Part shown: in pieces, positions 31,040-40,011 of the stretch
Position numbering within the stretch: the stretch's first letter is position 1
Layout of the letters: each line of letters starts with the position of its first letter
Source of the DNA: Micromonospora sp. WMMD961
GTDB lineage: Bacteria > Actinomycetota > Actinomycetes > Mycobacteriales > Micromonosporaceae
Length of the DNA: 64,000 nt
Reading direction: 5' to 3'
Assembly (NCBI RefSeq): GCF_029626145.1
Contig: NZ_JARUBJ010000002.1
Location: forward strand, 2,448,501-2,512,500
Translations under genes and position numbers: made by a program
Notes under the pieces: generated by a model
Told to the model about the DNA's origin: nothing
Database searches by the model: none
The model's input: only the letters and a program-made list of their open reading frames with translations

Positions 31040-31678
31040 ATGACGACCGAGAAGAGGCGGGCCCCGGCCGGAGCGGCGGTGCTGCGCGACGAGATCACCG
31101 CAGCGATCCGGCGTGCGCTGATGCAGGAGCTCGCCGCCGTCGGCTACGGCCGGCTCTCCATCGAGGCGGTGGCCCGGCGGGCCGGCGTCAGCAAGACGGC
31201 GATCTACCGCCGGTGGAGCTCGAAGCTCGACCTGGTGCTGGAGATCGTCGCCGCGACGGCACACGGCAAGCTGCCGGCGCTGGACACCGGCACCCTGCGC
31301 GGTGACCTCGCCCTGCTGTTCCAGGCGGTGGCGCACGCGCTGCGGCACCCGCTGGCGTCGCAGATCATCCCCGACCTGCTGGCCGAGGCCGCCCGCAACC
31401 CGAGCATCGACGAGATCCTGCGCCGGGTGCTGCACGCGCGCCAACAGGAGATCGGCGGTCGCCTGGTCACCCGTGCGGTCCAGCGCGGCGAGCTGCCCGC
31501 TGACACCGACCCGGACGCGGCGATCGACCTGATCGTGGGTCCGCTCTACTGGCGGCTCGCCATCGCCCGGCTTCCCCTCACCGACGGATACCTCGACGAC
31601 CTGGTCGAATCCGTGGCCGCCGGGCTCGGCGCCGACGGTGCCCTGTCCCGCCCTCGGGCGGCCCCGATCTCGGGTTGA
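31040..31678 (+). CDS. TetR/AcrR family transcriptional regulator
   Basis: A 212-residue regulator. The N-terminal helix-turn-helix has the hallmark LSIEAVARRAGVSKTAIYRRW at residues 37-57. The C-terminal ligand domain resembles the TetR_C_16/11-type (LPADTDPDAAIDLIVGPLYWRL). It is divergently transcribed from tagG and may control the exporter or itself through the dyad at 30981-31003. The ATG has a GCCCTGG region upstream but no strong ribosome site. The ligand is unknown. Confidence 0.9.
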   Translation: MTTEKRRAPAGAAVLRDEITAAIRRALMQELAAVGYGRLSIEAVARRAGVSKTAIYRRWSSKLDLVLEIVAATAHGKLPALDTGTLRGDLALLFQAVAHALRHPLASQIIPDLLAEAARNPSIDEILRRVLHARQQEIGGRLVTRAVQRGELPADTDPDAAIDLIVGPLYWRLAIARLPLTDGYLDDLVESVAAGLGADGALSRPRAAPISG

Positions 31679-31817
31679 CCAGTCACCCGACACTCGGCCG
31701 CCTGCCGCGGCGGTCCGTCTGTCCGATTCCGCTAGGCTGCCCACTTGGCACCCGGCTGTCATCGATCAGACATCCGCTTTTCGCCCTCAATTCGCCGCCG
31801 GACGACAAGGACGCCCC

Positions 31818-33944
31818 GTGACGCAAGTCGAAGACGCTGTTGCGACTCCAGCGCCAGCCGACCAGAGGAACACCGCGAGCGCGGGTGCTCGACCCGGCGG
31901 TGGCAGTCGGCGCGGTCTGATCGGGCGGCTCAACGCCGCGGTGGCCGGCACACCCGTCGTGTTCACCGACGCGGCGGTGGTCAGCTTCGCCATCTGGACG
32001 CTGCTCTACCACCTCAACCTCGGCCTCAACCTGCGCCCGTCCGTCATCTTCCTGGTCTGGGTCGTCCTGCAACCGGTCGCGGCGTACGTGGCCTGGAAGC
32101 TGCGCCGTCGTGACGTGGCCCCCCGGCCCTCCGACGACGAGGCGGTGGCCAGCCCCGCCGACGCTTCCGTCGACCGTGCGTCGCTGCTGCGTCGTTACGC
32201 CCTGCCGGTCGTCAGCGCGGTCGGCGCCGCGAGCTTCGCCGCCTTCGGCAAGGGGGCGTTGAGCTGGTGGTTGGCGGCCGGGATCGGTCTGGTGTCGGTG
32301 GTCTCCGCCTGGCTGGCGCTGCCCCGGGCCGCCGGTAGGTCGGCCGGCGCGGTCGCCGCCGCGCCCGTCCGGGCCACCACCCCGGTGCAGGGGTACGTGG
32401 TCCTCGTCGTCTCCCTGGCCGCCGCGTACTTCGGCACGTTGATCAACCGGGTGTCCCTCGACGACGTCTTCTACGTCGGCAAGTCGGTCTGGGTGGCCGA
32501 GCGGGACACCATCCCGTTCAAGGACTTCCTGTTCACCGAGGGTGTGTTGCCGGGCGGTTCGGCGAACCCGCCGCTGCCCTCGTTCGAGGTGTTCGTCGGG
32601 GCGCTGGCCCGTGCGCTGCACGTGCACACCGCGTCGGTGCTGTGGTACCTCCTGCTGCCGGTGCTGGCCGTCTTCGCGGTCCTCGCCCTGTGGCGTCTCG
32701 TGCAGCGGTGGGCCCCGCGACGCCCGCTGGTCGCGTTCGGCGTCGCGGCAGCCTACATCCTGCTCGTGGCGTACTACGCCGACGCTCTGAACACCTACCA
32801 CCTGCCCCGGCTCACCCAGGGCAAGAGCGTCTTCCTGCACGCTCTGATCCCCCTCACCTGGGTGTACCTCACCGACTACCTGGAGCACCGCTCACGGCGG
32901 GCGCTGGTCCTGCTCACGTTGCTCTCCGTCGCCAGCGTCGGCTACACCACCACCGCCGTGTTCCTCCTGCCGCTGCTCGCCGGGGCGGCCGGGGTGGCGC
33001 TGCTGGCGACCCGGCGACTGCGGGAGGCCGTCCTGTGCTTCCTGGCCGCCTCGGCCTACCCGCTGCTCTCCGGCGTGCTCGTCCAGGTGCTGCGCGGTGG
33101 TGTGGAGGAGGCCGCCGCGACGTACTCGCCGCTGCAGGAGCTGCGGACCATCTACGAGCTGACCCTGTGGCTCGGCGTCCTCGGTCTCATCGGCGGGCTC
33201 GCCGTCTGGTGGTCTCCCCTCCTGCTCCGCCGGGGTGTGCCACAGCAACTCGCCGTCGGTGCCGCGCTGGCGGTGACGGTCCTGATGGTGCCCGGAGTGT
33301 TGAAGCTCGGTGGTGACCTGAGCGGTCTCACGGCGGTGCTGTGGCGGGTGCCGTGGATCCTGCCGGTGCCGGCGCTCGTCGGCATCCTCGCGGTCATCCG
33401 CCTGCCCGGGCCGGCCCGGGTGAACCAGGTCCTCGCCGTCGCACTGCCCGTGCTCCTGGTGTTCGTCTTCTACACCCAGGGCAAGCCGATGTGGTACGGC
33501 GGGAAGGCCGTCGAGACCAGCCCGACCTGGCGGATGCCGCCCAACCGCAAGGCCGCCTCGTTCTGGATCAAGCAATTGGACCGTCCCGCCGGCCTGGTGC
33601 TCGCCCCGTCGTCGGTCATGCGGTCGCTTCCGATGGTCACCACGGAGGTCCGGGTGGTGCTGCCGCGGGACCTGTACCTCACCGACTACGGCCCGACGAC
33701 GCCGTTCGCAACGGACCGTCTGCTGCTCGCGCAGTTCGCCGACGGCGAGCCCGTCGACAGCTCCGCGGTGGCCGGGGCGATGGACCGGGTGGGCGTGGGC
33801 ATGGTCTGCGTGTGGAAGGGCAACACCGCCGTCCCCGCTGTCGCACCAACCCTGGGGCTGGAGCCCTTCGCGTCGCGCAAGGCGCCGGGGGCGATGGTCT
33901 GCTACCGCGTCGGCGCACCCGGCTCGGCAACCGGTGGATCCTGA
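31818..33944 (+). CDS. Large polytopic membrane protein (DUF6077-like), surface-polymer context
   Basis: A 708-residue protein with about 13-15 hydrophobic segments. An extracytoplasmic-type loop carries INRVSLDDVFYVGKSVWVAE, acidic like the first loop of GT-C enzymes; a short C-terminal soluble domain follows. I recall similar actinobacterial proteins as DUF6077, but I cannot confirm this. The GTG at 31818 with AAGGAC seven bases upstream is preferred over a longer frame reaching 31638 inside the tetR end. It lies between the TetR gene and the second polymerase, so a role in teichoic-acid modification or assembly is plausible. No catalytic motif proves it. Confidence 0.6.
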   Translation: MTQVEDAVATPAPADQRNTASAGARPGGGSRRGLIGRLNAAVAGTPVVFTDAAVVSFAIWTLLYHLNLGLNLRPSVIFLVWVVLQPVAAYVAWKLRRRDVAPRPSDDEAVASPADASVDRASLLRRYALPVVSAVGAASFAAFGKGALSWWLAAGIGLVSVVSAWLALPRAAGRSAGAVAAAPVRATTPVQGYVVLVVSLAAAYFGTLINRVSLDDVFYVGKSVWVAERDTIPFKDFLFTEGVLPGGSANPPLPSFEVFVGALARALHVHTASVLWYLLLPVLAVFAVLALWRLVQRWAPRRPLVAFGVAAAYILLVAYYADALNTYHLPRLTQGKSVFLHALIPLTWVYLTDYLEHRSRRALVLLTLLSVASVGYTTTAVFLLPLLAGAAGVALLATRRLREAVLCFLAASAYPLLSGVLVQVLRGGVEEAAATYSPLQELRTIYELTLWLGVLGLIGGLAVWWSPLLLRRGVPQQLAVGAALAVTVLMVPGVLKLGGDLSGLTAVLWRVPWILPVPALVGILAVIRLPGPARVNQVLAVALPVLLVFVFYTQGKPMWYGGKAVETSPTWRMPPNRKAASFWIKQLDRPAGLVLAPSSVMRSLPMVTTEVRVVLPRDLYLTDYGPTTPFATDRLLLAQFADGEPVDSSAVAGAMDRVGVGMVCVWKGNTAVPAVAPTLGLEPFASRKAPGAMVCYRVGAPGSATGGS

Positions 33945-34030
33945 GGACAGTCGCGTTGCAGGGTTTTGACCGGAATGGTGCTCGGATACCCGCTCGATAC
34001 CACCGCGCCCGTTCGCGTTAAGGTCGCAGT

Positions 34031-34065
34031 CACGTCCGCCAGCCTCGCGCTGGCGTGACGTGGCG
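34031..34065. promoter_or_regulatory. Hairpin in the leader of the second TagF-like gene
   Basis: GTCACGTCCGCCAGC and CGCTGGCGTGACGTGGC form a stable stem with a one-base offset around CTCG. It lies 90-125 bp upstream of the TTG start and about 15 bp after a GCGTTAAGGT motif. It may be a terminator of the upstream gene or a leader structure. Nothing else was seen in the 210-bp gap. Confidence 0.5.
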
Positions 34066-34154
34066 AGCGCCCGCCAGGCCCTTCAGTCTCGGCTCCTGGT
34101 GCGCGTGCAGACCCGAGCCCAGCCCGACACGAAGATCGTAGGGAGCGAACTCGC

Positions 34155-35912
34155 TTGTTCGGCACGTTGTCAGGTCGTATCGGAGCGGCCGCCAGCGCGG
34201 CGCTGCTGGTGCTGGCCTACCTGGTCATGCTCGTCGCCGGCGCATTCGGCTGGGTCGCGCTGTTCGCAGTCGCCGGGCTGGCCGCCGTGTTCGGCGACTT
34301 CTTCCTCGCCCGTCGGTCCCCGACATCGCACGTGCTGCTGGAGAAGGCGGGCCTGCACTGGTCGTACCGGCAACTGACCCGGGACCTCGCTGCGGTGCTG
34401 CTGGTCGTCGCCGAGGTGCAGCTCAGTGGCGGCGAACTGACCCTGCTGCTGGTGTTGCCGGCCGTGGTCTGGGTCGCGTCCGTCTTCGCCGGGGCGCTCT
34501 CCATCATGGTCGAGCGTCGTAACCCGACGTCCGCCCTGGTACGCAACATCGAGCTGGGTCCGCTGCGCTCCGCTCCCCGGCCGCCGGGCTGGGTGACGGC
34601 CGTCACCGGCGAACGGATGCCGCTGCTCAACCTGCTGCTGGTGCCGGCCGCCGTGGCCGCCGCGGTGCAGCACGACGCGACGCCGTTCCTCGCCGCCGGC
34701 GCGGTGGCGGTCGTCGCGACCGGTGCGGTGGCCGCCGCGCTCGCGCTGACCTGGCTGCGGGGCCGGGGTGCGCCGCAGGCGCCGCTGCTGCCCGCCGTCC
34801 AGCGCTGGCTGGACACCCACCGGCCCGAGGTCGCGCTCTACTTCGCCGGCCCGGCCAAGGACGTCTACCAGGCCAACATGTGGCTCGCCCCGACCGAGGC
34901 GCTCCAACAGCGCGCCGTGGTGCTGATGCGCAGCCGGGAGGCGTTCCAGGAGTTGGCCGACACCCGGCTGCCGGTGATCTGCGTACCGGCGGGGGTCGAC
35001 TTCATGAACCTCGACCTCAGCGGCGTCCGCGCGGCGCTCTACGCCGCGAACGTCGGCGCGAACATCCACATGCTTCGCGAGCCCACCACGAAGCACGTCT
35101 TCGTCGGGCACGGTGACAGCGACAAGCAGGCCAGCGTCAACCCCTACAGCAAGGTGTACGACGAGGTCTGGGTCGCCGGTCTGGCCGGCCGGGAGCGGTA
35201 CGCCCGGGCCGGCGTGGGGGTGCTCGACTCGGACATCGTCGAGATCGGCCGACCGCAGCTCGCCGGGGTGCACACCTTCGGCGCGGAGTCGGTGGACCGG
35301 CCGTTCACCGTGCTCTACGCCCCTACCTGGGAAGGTTGGCTCGACGACGACCCGTACCACACCTCGCTGGTGCTGATGGGTGAGCGGATCGTCAAGGGGC
35401 TGCTGGCCACGAGTCCCCGGGTGCGGCTGGTCTACAAGCCGCACCCGCTCACCGGCTCGCGGTCCAACGCCGCCAAGGCGGTGCACGAGCGGATCGTCGC
35501 GGCCATCCGCGCCGCGGGCGGCAACCCGGATGCGTCCTCGCTGGACGGCACCGCGCATCTGGTGGTCACCGGGCGTACCCCAGCCCTGTTCGACTGCTTC
35601 AACCAGACCGACCTGCTGATCAGCGACGTGTCCAGCGTGGTCTCCGACTTCGTGCAGAGTCAGCGCCCGTACGTGGTGGCCAACCCGGCCGGCCTGTCCG
35701 AGGACGAGTTCCGCCGGGAGTACCCGACGGCGCGGGCCGCGTACCTGCTCTCCAAGGACTGCGGTGAGCTGGAGAAGATCGTGTCGGTGACCCGGGCCGG
35801 CGACGACCCGATGACCGATGCCCGCCGGGACCTGAAGACCTACCTGCTCGGCCCCGCCGAGGCGAACCCGATGGACCGGTTCCAGGAGGAGATCAGCCGC
35901 CTCTGCCGCTGA
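34155..35912 (+). CDS. CDP-glycerol/ribitol glycerophosphotransferase family protein, second copy
   Basis: A 585-residue paralogue of the protein at 25800-27470 with the same order: about five N-terminal hydrophobic segments (residues 10-200), then the polyol-phosphate transferase domain. Key motifs are VGHGDSDKQASVNPYSKVYD, YAPTWEGWLDDDPYH, VYKPHPLTGS, and DLLISDVSSVVSDFVQSQRPY. The start is a TTG with GGGAG about nine bases upstream. One copy may prime and the other elongate (TagB versus TagF/TarL division of labour), or each may handle a different polyol. It ends at a strong hairpin terminator. Confidence 0.85.
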   Translation: MFGTLSGRIGAAASAALLVLAYLVMLVAGAFGWVALFAVAGLAAVFGDFFLARRSPTSHVLLEKAGLHWSYRQLTRDLAAVLLVVAEVQLSGGELTLLLVLPAVVWVASVFAGALSIMVERRNPTSALVRNIELGPLRSAPRPPGWVTAVTGERMPLLNLLLVPAAVAAAVQHDATPFLAAGAVAVVATGAVAAALALTWLRGRGAPQAPLLPAVQRWLDTHRPEVALYFAGPAKDVYQANMWLAPTEALQQRAVVLMRSREAFQELADTRLPVICVPAGVDFMNLDLSGVRAALYAANVGANIHMLREPTTKHVFVGHGDSDKQASVNPYSKVYDEVWVAGLAGRERYARAGVGVLDSDIVEIGRPQLAGVHTFGAESVDRPFTVLYAPTWEGWLDDDPYHTSLVLMGERIVKGLLATSPRVRLVYKPHPLTGSRSNAAKAVHERIVAAIRAAGGNPDASSLDGTAHLVVTGRTPALFDCFNQTDLLISDVSSVVSDFVQSQRPYVVANPAGLSEDEFRREYPTARAAYLLSKDCGELEKIVSVTRAGDDPMTDARRDLKTYLLGPAEANPMDRFQEEISRLCR

Positions 35913-35926
35913 ACCGCACGGATGGC

Positions 35927-35966
35927 GTCGCGCGCCCGGCCCGACACCTCTCGGGCCGGGCGCGAC
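35927..35966. terminator. Bidirectional hairpin terminator
   Basis: GTCGCGCGCCCGGCCCGA pairs with TCGGGCCGGGCGCGAC with one small bulge and a six-base loop. It lies 15 bp after the TagF-like stop and 5 bp before the end of the convergent DUF952 gene, so it serves both. Confidence 0.85.
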
Positions 35967-35970
35967 CATG

Positions 35971-36309
35971 TCAGCCCAGCAGTGCGGCCACCGCCTCGGC
36001 GGCCGGGGTGTCCGCGGGCAGCGCCTGCGCCGCCACCACCGCGGCGACCGGCAGCGGACCGTACACGTGCGGGAAGAGTTGCCCGCCGCGCGACGGCTCC
36101 CAGCGCAGCGCGACGCCCAACCGGTCCTCCGCGACGCTGAGCAGCGTCAACCCGGTGGCGCCGGCGAAGTGCCGCCGCGCCGTCTCCACCACCTGGTCGC
36201 CGCCGGAGAGGTGGATGAACCCGTCCTGCCGGTCCACGGCCGAGCCGGCGAAGGCGCCGGCGGCGCGGGCGTCGTCCCATTCCGTGCTGGTCAACAGCTT
36301 GTAGATCAC
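35971..36309 (-). CDS. DUF952 family protein
   Basis: A 112-residue protein. It starts MIYKLLTSTEWDDARAAGAF and contains DRQDGFIHLSGGDQVVETA, the conserved D-G-F-I-H-x-S core of DUF952, and LFPHVYGPLP near the end. The family fold is related to glutathione-S-transferase-unlike ADP-ribose-binding small domains, and its role is not established. The GTG start is weakly supported because GAGG abuts it. It is a stand-alone gene convergent with the teichoic-acid polymerase. Confidence 0.85.
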   Translation of the reverse strand: MIYKLLTSTEWDDARAAGAFAGSAVDRQDGFIHLSGGDQVVETARRHFAGATGLTLLSVAEDRLGVALRWEPSRGGQLFPHVYGPLPVAAVVAAQALPADTPAAEAVAALLG

Positions 36310-36423
36310 CTCGGCAGCCTACGGTGCCGGGGCGGGCGCGCCGAGCCGGTTTTCGTCGGTACCGCCGCGCTCGTCGCCCCCCGCCGGGCATGCTCAGGTC
36401 AACGGCCGCGGAGGGGATGGGCG

Positions 36424-36735
36424 ATGCAGAGCTACGACGACGACTGGACCGACAGCCAGCGCGCGCTGTACGACGAGTGCTACCGGGCGGGCAGCGAGTG
36501 GGCCGAGGACCCGGACACCCCGTCCGACGACGTCCAGCACGTGATCAACCTGGCCGAGGCGGACGACGACGCCCTCCAGGATGCCGAGATCGACTATCCG
36601 CCCCTGGTCGACGCGGTCACCCAGGCCGGCGGCGTCACCGTCACCAGCGTGCCGGCCAGCCACGAGGACCCGGGCTTCCGCGGCTTCACCGACGGCGTCC
36701 GGGACGCCACCGCCGACGACGTCTTCGGCTTGTAG
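36424..36735 (+). CDS. Small acidic hypothetical protein
   Basis: A 103-residue, strongly acidic soluble protein (MQSYDDDWTDSQRALYDECY...). It has no membrane segment and no motif that I recognise. The ATG at 36424 has GGAGGGG about seven bases upstream, a good ribosome site. A long frame that reads through from 35968 is rejected. It lies 85 bp before the response regulator and could be co-transcribed with it. Confidence 0.6.
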   Translation: MQSYDDDWTDSQRALYDECYRAGSEWAEDPDTPSDDVQHVINLAEADDDALQDAEIDYPPLVDAVTQAGGVTVTSVPASHEDPGFRGFTDGVRDATADDVFGL

Positions 36736-36820
36736 CGGCACATCGCGGTACGCGGCCTCCCGCTTCGCACGCGCTTCTGCCACCATTCGCAGAACGGCGT
36801 TGCGACGGACGGAGGCACTG

Positions 36821-37477
36821 GTGCGGATCCTGCTGGTGGAGGACGACCGCCGGGTCGCCGGTGCGCTCTCCTCCGCCCTGACCCGCCGTGGGTACGAGGT
36901 CGAGCACGCGGCCACCGTCGCGGCCGCGCTCTCCGCAGCCCCGTGTGACCTGGTGTTGCTCGATCTGACCCTGCCCGACGGGGACGGCACGGACCTGTGC
37001 CGGGAGCTGCGCCGCCGCAGCAGCCAGCTCGGCATCATCGCGGTGACCGCCCGGGGCGAGGAACGGGATCGGGTGCTGGGTCTGCGCCTCGGCGCGGACG
37101 ACTACGTCGTCAAGCCGTTCTCGATGGTGGAGTTGCAGGCCCGGATCGAGGCGGTGCTGCGCCGGGCCGCGAACGCCGCGCCGGAGCGGCACCTCATCGA
37201 GGCCGGGTCGGTGCGCATCGACGTGGCCGCGCGGACGGTGACCGTGGACGGTCGCGCCGTCACGTTGACCCGCAAGGAGTTCGACGTGCTGCTCTCGTTG
37301 GCCCGCCAGCCCGGGGTGGCGGTGCCCCGCGATCGGATCCTGCTCGACGCGTGGGGCACCACCTGGGCCGACCGGCACACGGTCGAGGTGCACGTCGGGT
37401 CGCTGCGCGGCAAGCTCGGTGACGCCCGCCTGGTGGAGACCGTCCGCGGCGTCGGCTACCGACTGCGTGACGCGTGA
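36821..37477 (+). CDS. OmpR-family response regulator
   Basis: A 218-residue response regulator. The receiver domain starts MRILLVEDDRRVAGAL, with the phospho-acceptor Asp in CDLVLLDLTLPDGDG (about residue 46), the Thr in AVTARG and the Lys in YVVKPFS. The OmpR/PhoB winged-helix domain ends RLVETVRGVGYRLRDA. The GTG has GGAGG five bases upstream. Nine bases separate it from the kinase gene, so they are an operon and a cognate pair. The signal may be linked to the TAXI-type binding protein encoded convergently next to it. Confidence 0.92.
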   Translation: MRILLVEDDRRVAGALSSALTRRGYEVEHAATVAAALSAAPCDLVLLDLTLPDGDGTDLCRELRRRSSQLGIIAVTARGEERDRVLGLRLGADDYVVKPFSMVELQARIEAVLRRAANAAPERHLIEAGSVRIDVAARTVTVDGRAVTLTRKEFDVLLSLARQPGVAVPRDRILLDAWGTTWADRHTVEVHVGSLRGKLGDARLVETVRGVGYRLRDA

Positions 37478-37486
37478 GGGGCTGAC

Positions 37487-38923
37487 GTGCGCCGTCGACT
37501 GGTGATCAGCTATCTGCTGCTGATGGTGCTCGTCCTCATCGCGTTGGAGACACCGCTGGCCGTGACCATGGCCAGCCGCGAGACCGAACGGGTCCGTGCC
37601 GACCGGCTCGCCGACGCCACCCGGTTCGCCTCGCTGGCCGGGCCGGCGTTACGCGACGGTGGGCCGGGCCCGATCGAGTCGGAGCTGACCAGCTACGACA
37701 ACCTGTACGCGATCGCCGTCGCGGTCGTCGACCGGGACCGGAGCACCCCGGTCGCGTCGCCGAGGTGGCAGCCCGACCCGGGAACGGCGACGGTTCTGGA
37801 CATCGCTCTGTCCGGGCAGCAGACCAGCGCGCCCGAGTCGGTCTGGCCCTGGACGACAGGCCCGGTGGTGGTGGCCGCCCCGATCAACGACGGTGGTGAG
37901 GTGCTCGGTGCGGTGGTGATCGTGACCCCGTCCGACCAGATCCGCCGAGCTGTCGTCGCGTGGTGGCTGCTGCTCACCCTGGCTGGTCTGCTCGCCGTGC
38001 TGGCCTGCGTGCTCACCGCGTTCGGGTTGGCCGGTTGGGTGCTGCGCCCGGTCACCGAACTGGACGCGGTCACCCACGAGATCGCCGAGGGTGACCGGGG
38101 TGCCCGGGTCCAGCACCGCCTGGGCCCTCCGGAGCTACGCCGCCTCGCCGCCAGTTTCAACCACATGGCCGACGTGGTGTCCGACGTGATGGACCGGCAG
38201 CGCGCCTTCGTCGCGCATGCCAGCCACCAGCTGCGCAACCCGCTCACCGCGCTCCGGCTGCGGGTGGAGGAGTTGGGCCCCAGCCTCACCGACCCGGACG
38301 GCCGGTCCGAGCACCAGCTGGCCCTGGAGGAGACCGACCGGCTGGCGTTGGTGCTCGACGCGCTGCTCACCCTCGCCCGGGCCGAACGGGAGGAGAACGA
38401 GCGGGTCACCGTGGACGCCGCCGCCGTGGCCGCGTCCCGGGTAGCCGCGTGGGCGCCGTTGGCCCGGCACCGTTCGGTCGCGTTGCGGTTGGCCACGACC
38501 GACGCGCCGGCGTACGCCCGGACCGTGCCGACCGCCGTCGACCAGGCGCTGGACGCGTTGATCGACAACGCGGTGAAGTTCAGCGGGGCCGGCGGGGCGG
38601 TGACGGTGACCGTGTCCCGCCGCGACGACGGGGTGGCGCTGGAGGTGCGCGACTCCGGGCCGGGCATGACCGAGAGTCAGCTCGGCCAGGCGACCGAGCG
38701 GTTCTGGCGAGCGCCGGACGCCCAGAACGTGGACGGCGCGGGGTTGGGCCTCACCATCGCCGCCGTGCTGGTGGACGCGTCCGACGGGCGGCTCACCATG
38801 CGCCCGGGGGAGTCACGCGGGCTGGTCGCCGCCCTGTGGTTCCCGGCGGCGGAACCCGACCTGTCGGCGGAGCCCCTGGACGAGGAGTCGACCGCCGACC
38901 TGCGGCCCGCCCCGGCGCGGTGA
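37487..38923 (+). CDS. Sensor histidine kinase
   Basis: A 478-residue membrane kinase. The first membrane helix starts at residue 5 (LVISYLLLMVLVLIALETPL). An extracytoplasmic domain of about 125 residues follows, then a second helix near 160-185, HAMP, and the HisKA domain with the phospho-His in AFVAHASHQLRNPLTAL (about residue 246). The HATPase domain has DNAVKFSGAGG, DSGPGM and GAGLGLTIA. The GTG start lies 9 bp after the regulator. Its stop is 10 bp from the convergent TAXI gene. Confidence 0.92.
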   Translation: MRRRLVISYLLLMVLVLIALETPLAVTMASRETERVRADRLADATRFASLAGPALRDGGPGPIESELTSYDNLYAIAVAVVDRDRSTPVASPRWQPDPGTATVLDIALSGQQTSAPESVWPWTTGPVVVAAPINDGGEVLGAVVIVTPSDQIRRAVVAWWLLLTLAGLLAVLACVLTAFGLAGWVLRPVTELDAVTHEIAEGDRGARVQHRLGPPELRRLAASFNHMADVVSDVMDRQRAFVAHASHQLRNPLTALRLRVEELGPSLTDPDGRSEHQLALEETDRLALVLDALLTLARAEREENERVTVDAAAVAASRVAAWAPLARHRSVALRLATTDAPAYARTVPTAVDQALDALIDNAVKFSGAGGAVTVTVSRRDDGVALEVRDSGPGMTESQLGQATERFWRAPDAQNVDGAGLGLTIAAVLVDASDGRLTMRPGESRGLVAALWFPAAEPDLSAEPLDEESTADLRPAPAR

Positions 38924-38933
38924 CGGCCGGTCG

Positions 38934-39896
38934 TCAGGGTTTCGCCGCGCGGTACCAGGCGGCGGCCCCGGGGTGCAGCGACAGTGGCGCGGTGACGATC
39001 GCCGAGCGAGGGCTCATCCGCCCCGCCGCCGGATGCGCGGCGGCCAGTTCGGCCCGGCGTTCCATCAACAACCCGGTCACCTCGCGGACCAACCGCTCCG
39101 GCAGGTTGGCCCGGACGATGAGGTAGTTCGGGTCGGCGACGGTGGTGACCGCGTCCACCCCGTACACCGAGCGGGGGATGTCCCGGGAGACGTAGACCTG
39201 GCCGTAGCGGTCGCGCAGCGGCTCGGTCCACTCGCTGAGGTCCACGATCCGGGTGGCGCTGCGCCAGGCCAACTCCTCGATGCCCCGCACCGGCAACCCG
39301 CCGGAGAAGAAGAACGCGTCGATCCGTCCGGACCGCAACGCCGCCACCGAGTCGTCCAGCCCGAGCCGCTCCCGACGCACCTCGTCGCCGCCGAGCTGGG
39401 CCACCTCCAGCAGCCGGGTCGCGGTGATTTCGGTGCCCGAGCCGGGTGCGCCGACGGAGACGCGACGACCGCGCAGGTCGGCGACCGTGCGCACCGGACC
39501 GCCGCCCGTGGTGACCAGGTGCAGTTGGTCGTCGTACACCCGGGCGATGGCCTGGACCGTGGGGTTCTCCGCCGTGCTGGTGGGCAGCACGTCGGCCTGG
39601 GTGAAGCCCAGCTCGGCCGCGCCGGAACCGACAAGTTGGACGTTCTCCGCCGAGGCGGCGGTGATCACCACGCTGGCCCGCACGCCGGGGAGTTCCCGGT
39701 TGAGGATGGCCGCCAGCGACTGGCCGAACGCGTAGTAGACGGCGGTGGGGCTGCCGGTGGCGATCCGGATCGTCGTCGGCGCGGTCGGCGCGTCCCGGCA
39801 GCTGGAGACGGCCAGGTTCGCGATCAGCAGCACCGTCATCAGGGCGGCCGGCCCCGCGCGGTGTCGGCCGGGCCGGCTGGACGAGGTACTACTCAC
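38934..39896 (-). CDS. TAXI-family TRAP-type solute-binding lipoprotein
   Basis: A 320-residue extracytoplasmic binding protein. Its lipoprotein-like N-terminus is a hydrophobic core (ALMTVLLIANLAVSSC) with a cysteine near residue 33. The TAXI domain follows: IRIATGSPTAVYYAFGQSLA, GFTQADVLPTS, and GSGTEITATRLLEVA. The GTG at 39896 is chosen because upstream codons consist of two copies of a 33-bp direct repeat. No TRAP permease gene is adjacent. It is convergent with a two-component pair, so it may work as a sensor subunit for the kinase and not in transport. That is inference. Confidence 0.83.
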   Translation of the reverse strand: MSSTSSSRPGRHRAGPAALMTVLLIANLAVSSCRDAPTAPTTIRIATGSPTAVYYAFGQSLAAILNRELPGVRASVVITAASAENVQLVGSGAAELGFTQADVLPTSTAENPTVQAIARVYDDQLHLVTTGGGPVRTVADLRGRRVSVGAPGSGTEITATRLLEVAQLGGDEVRRERLGLDDSVAALRSGRIDAFFFSGGLPVRGIEELAWRSATRIVDLSEWTEPLRDRYGQVYVSRDIPRSVYGVDAVTTVADPNYLIVRANLPERLVREVTGLLMERRAELAAAHPAAGRMSPRSAIVTAPLSLHPGAAAWYRAAKP

Positions 39897-39910
39897 GCGG
39901 TGCACTGTGC

Positions 39911-39970
39911 GCCGTCGCACCGGCGTGCGCAAGCCCTCTGTGGGCCGTCGCACCGGCGTGCGCAAGCCCC
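39911..39970. repeat. 33-bp-period direct repeat upstream of the TAXI gene
   Basis: The 26-base block beginning GCCGTCGCACCGGCGTGCGC occurs at 39911 and again at 39944, exactly 33 bp apart. It lies 15-75 bp upstream of the TAXI start, in its promoter region, and could be a regulator site or a local duplication. Confidence 0.75.
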
Positions 39971-40011
39971 CTTGCCGCGTTGCGCTCGGCGGGTGTGGGC
40001 CGGCGCCTCGG

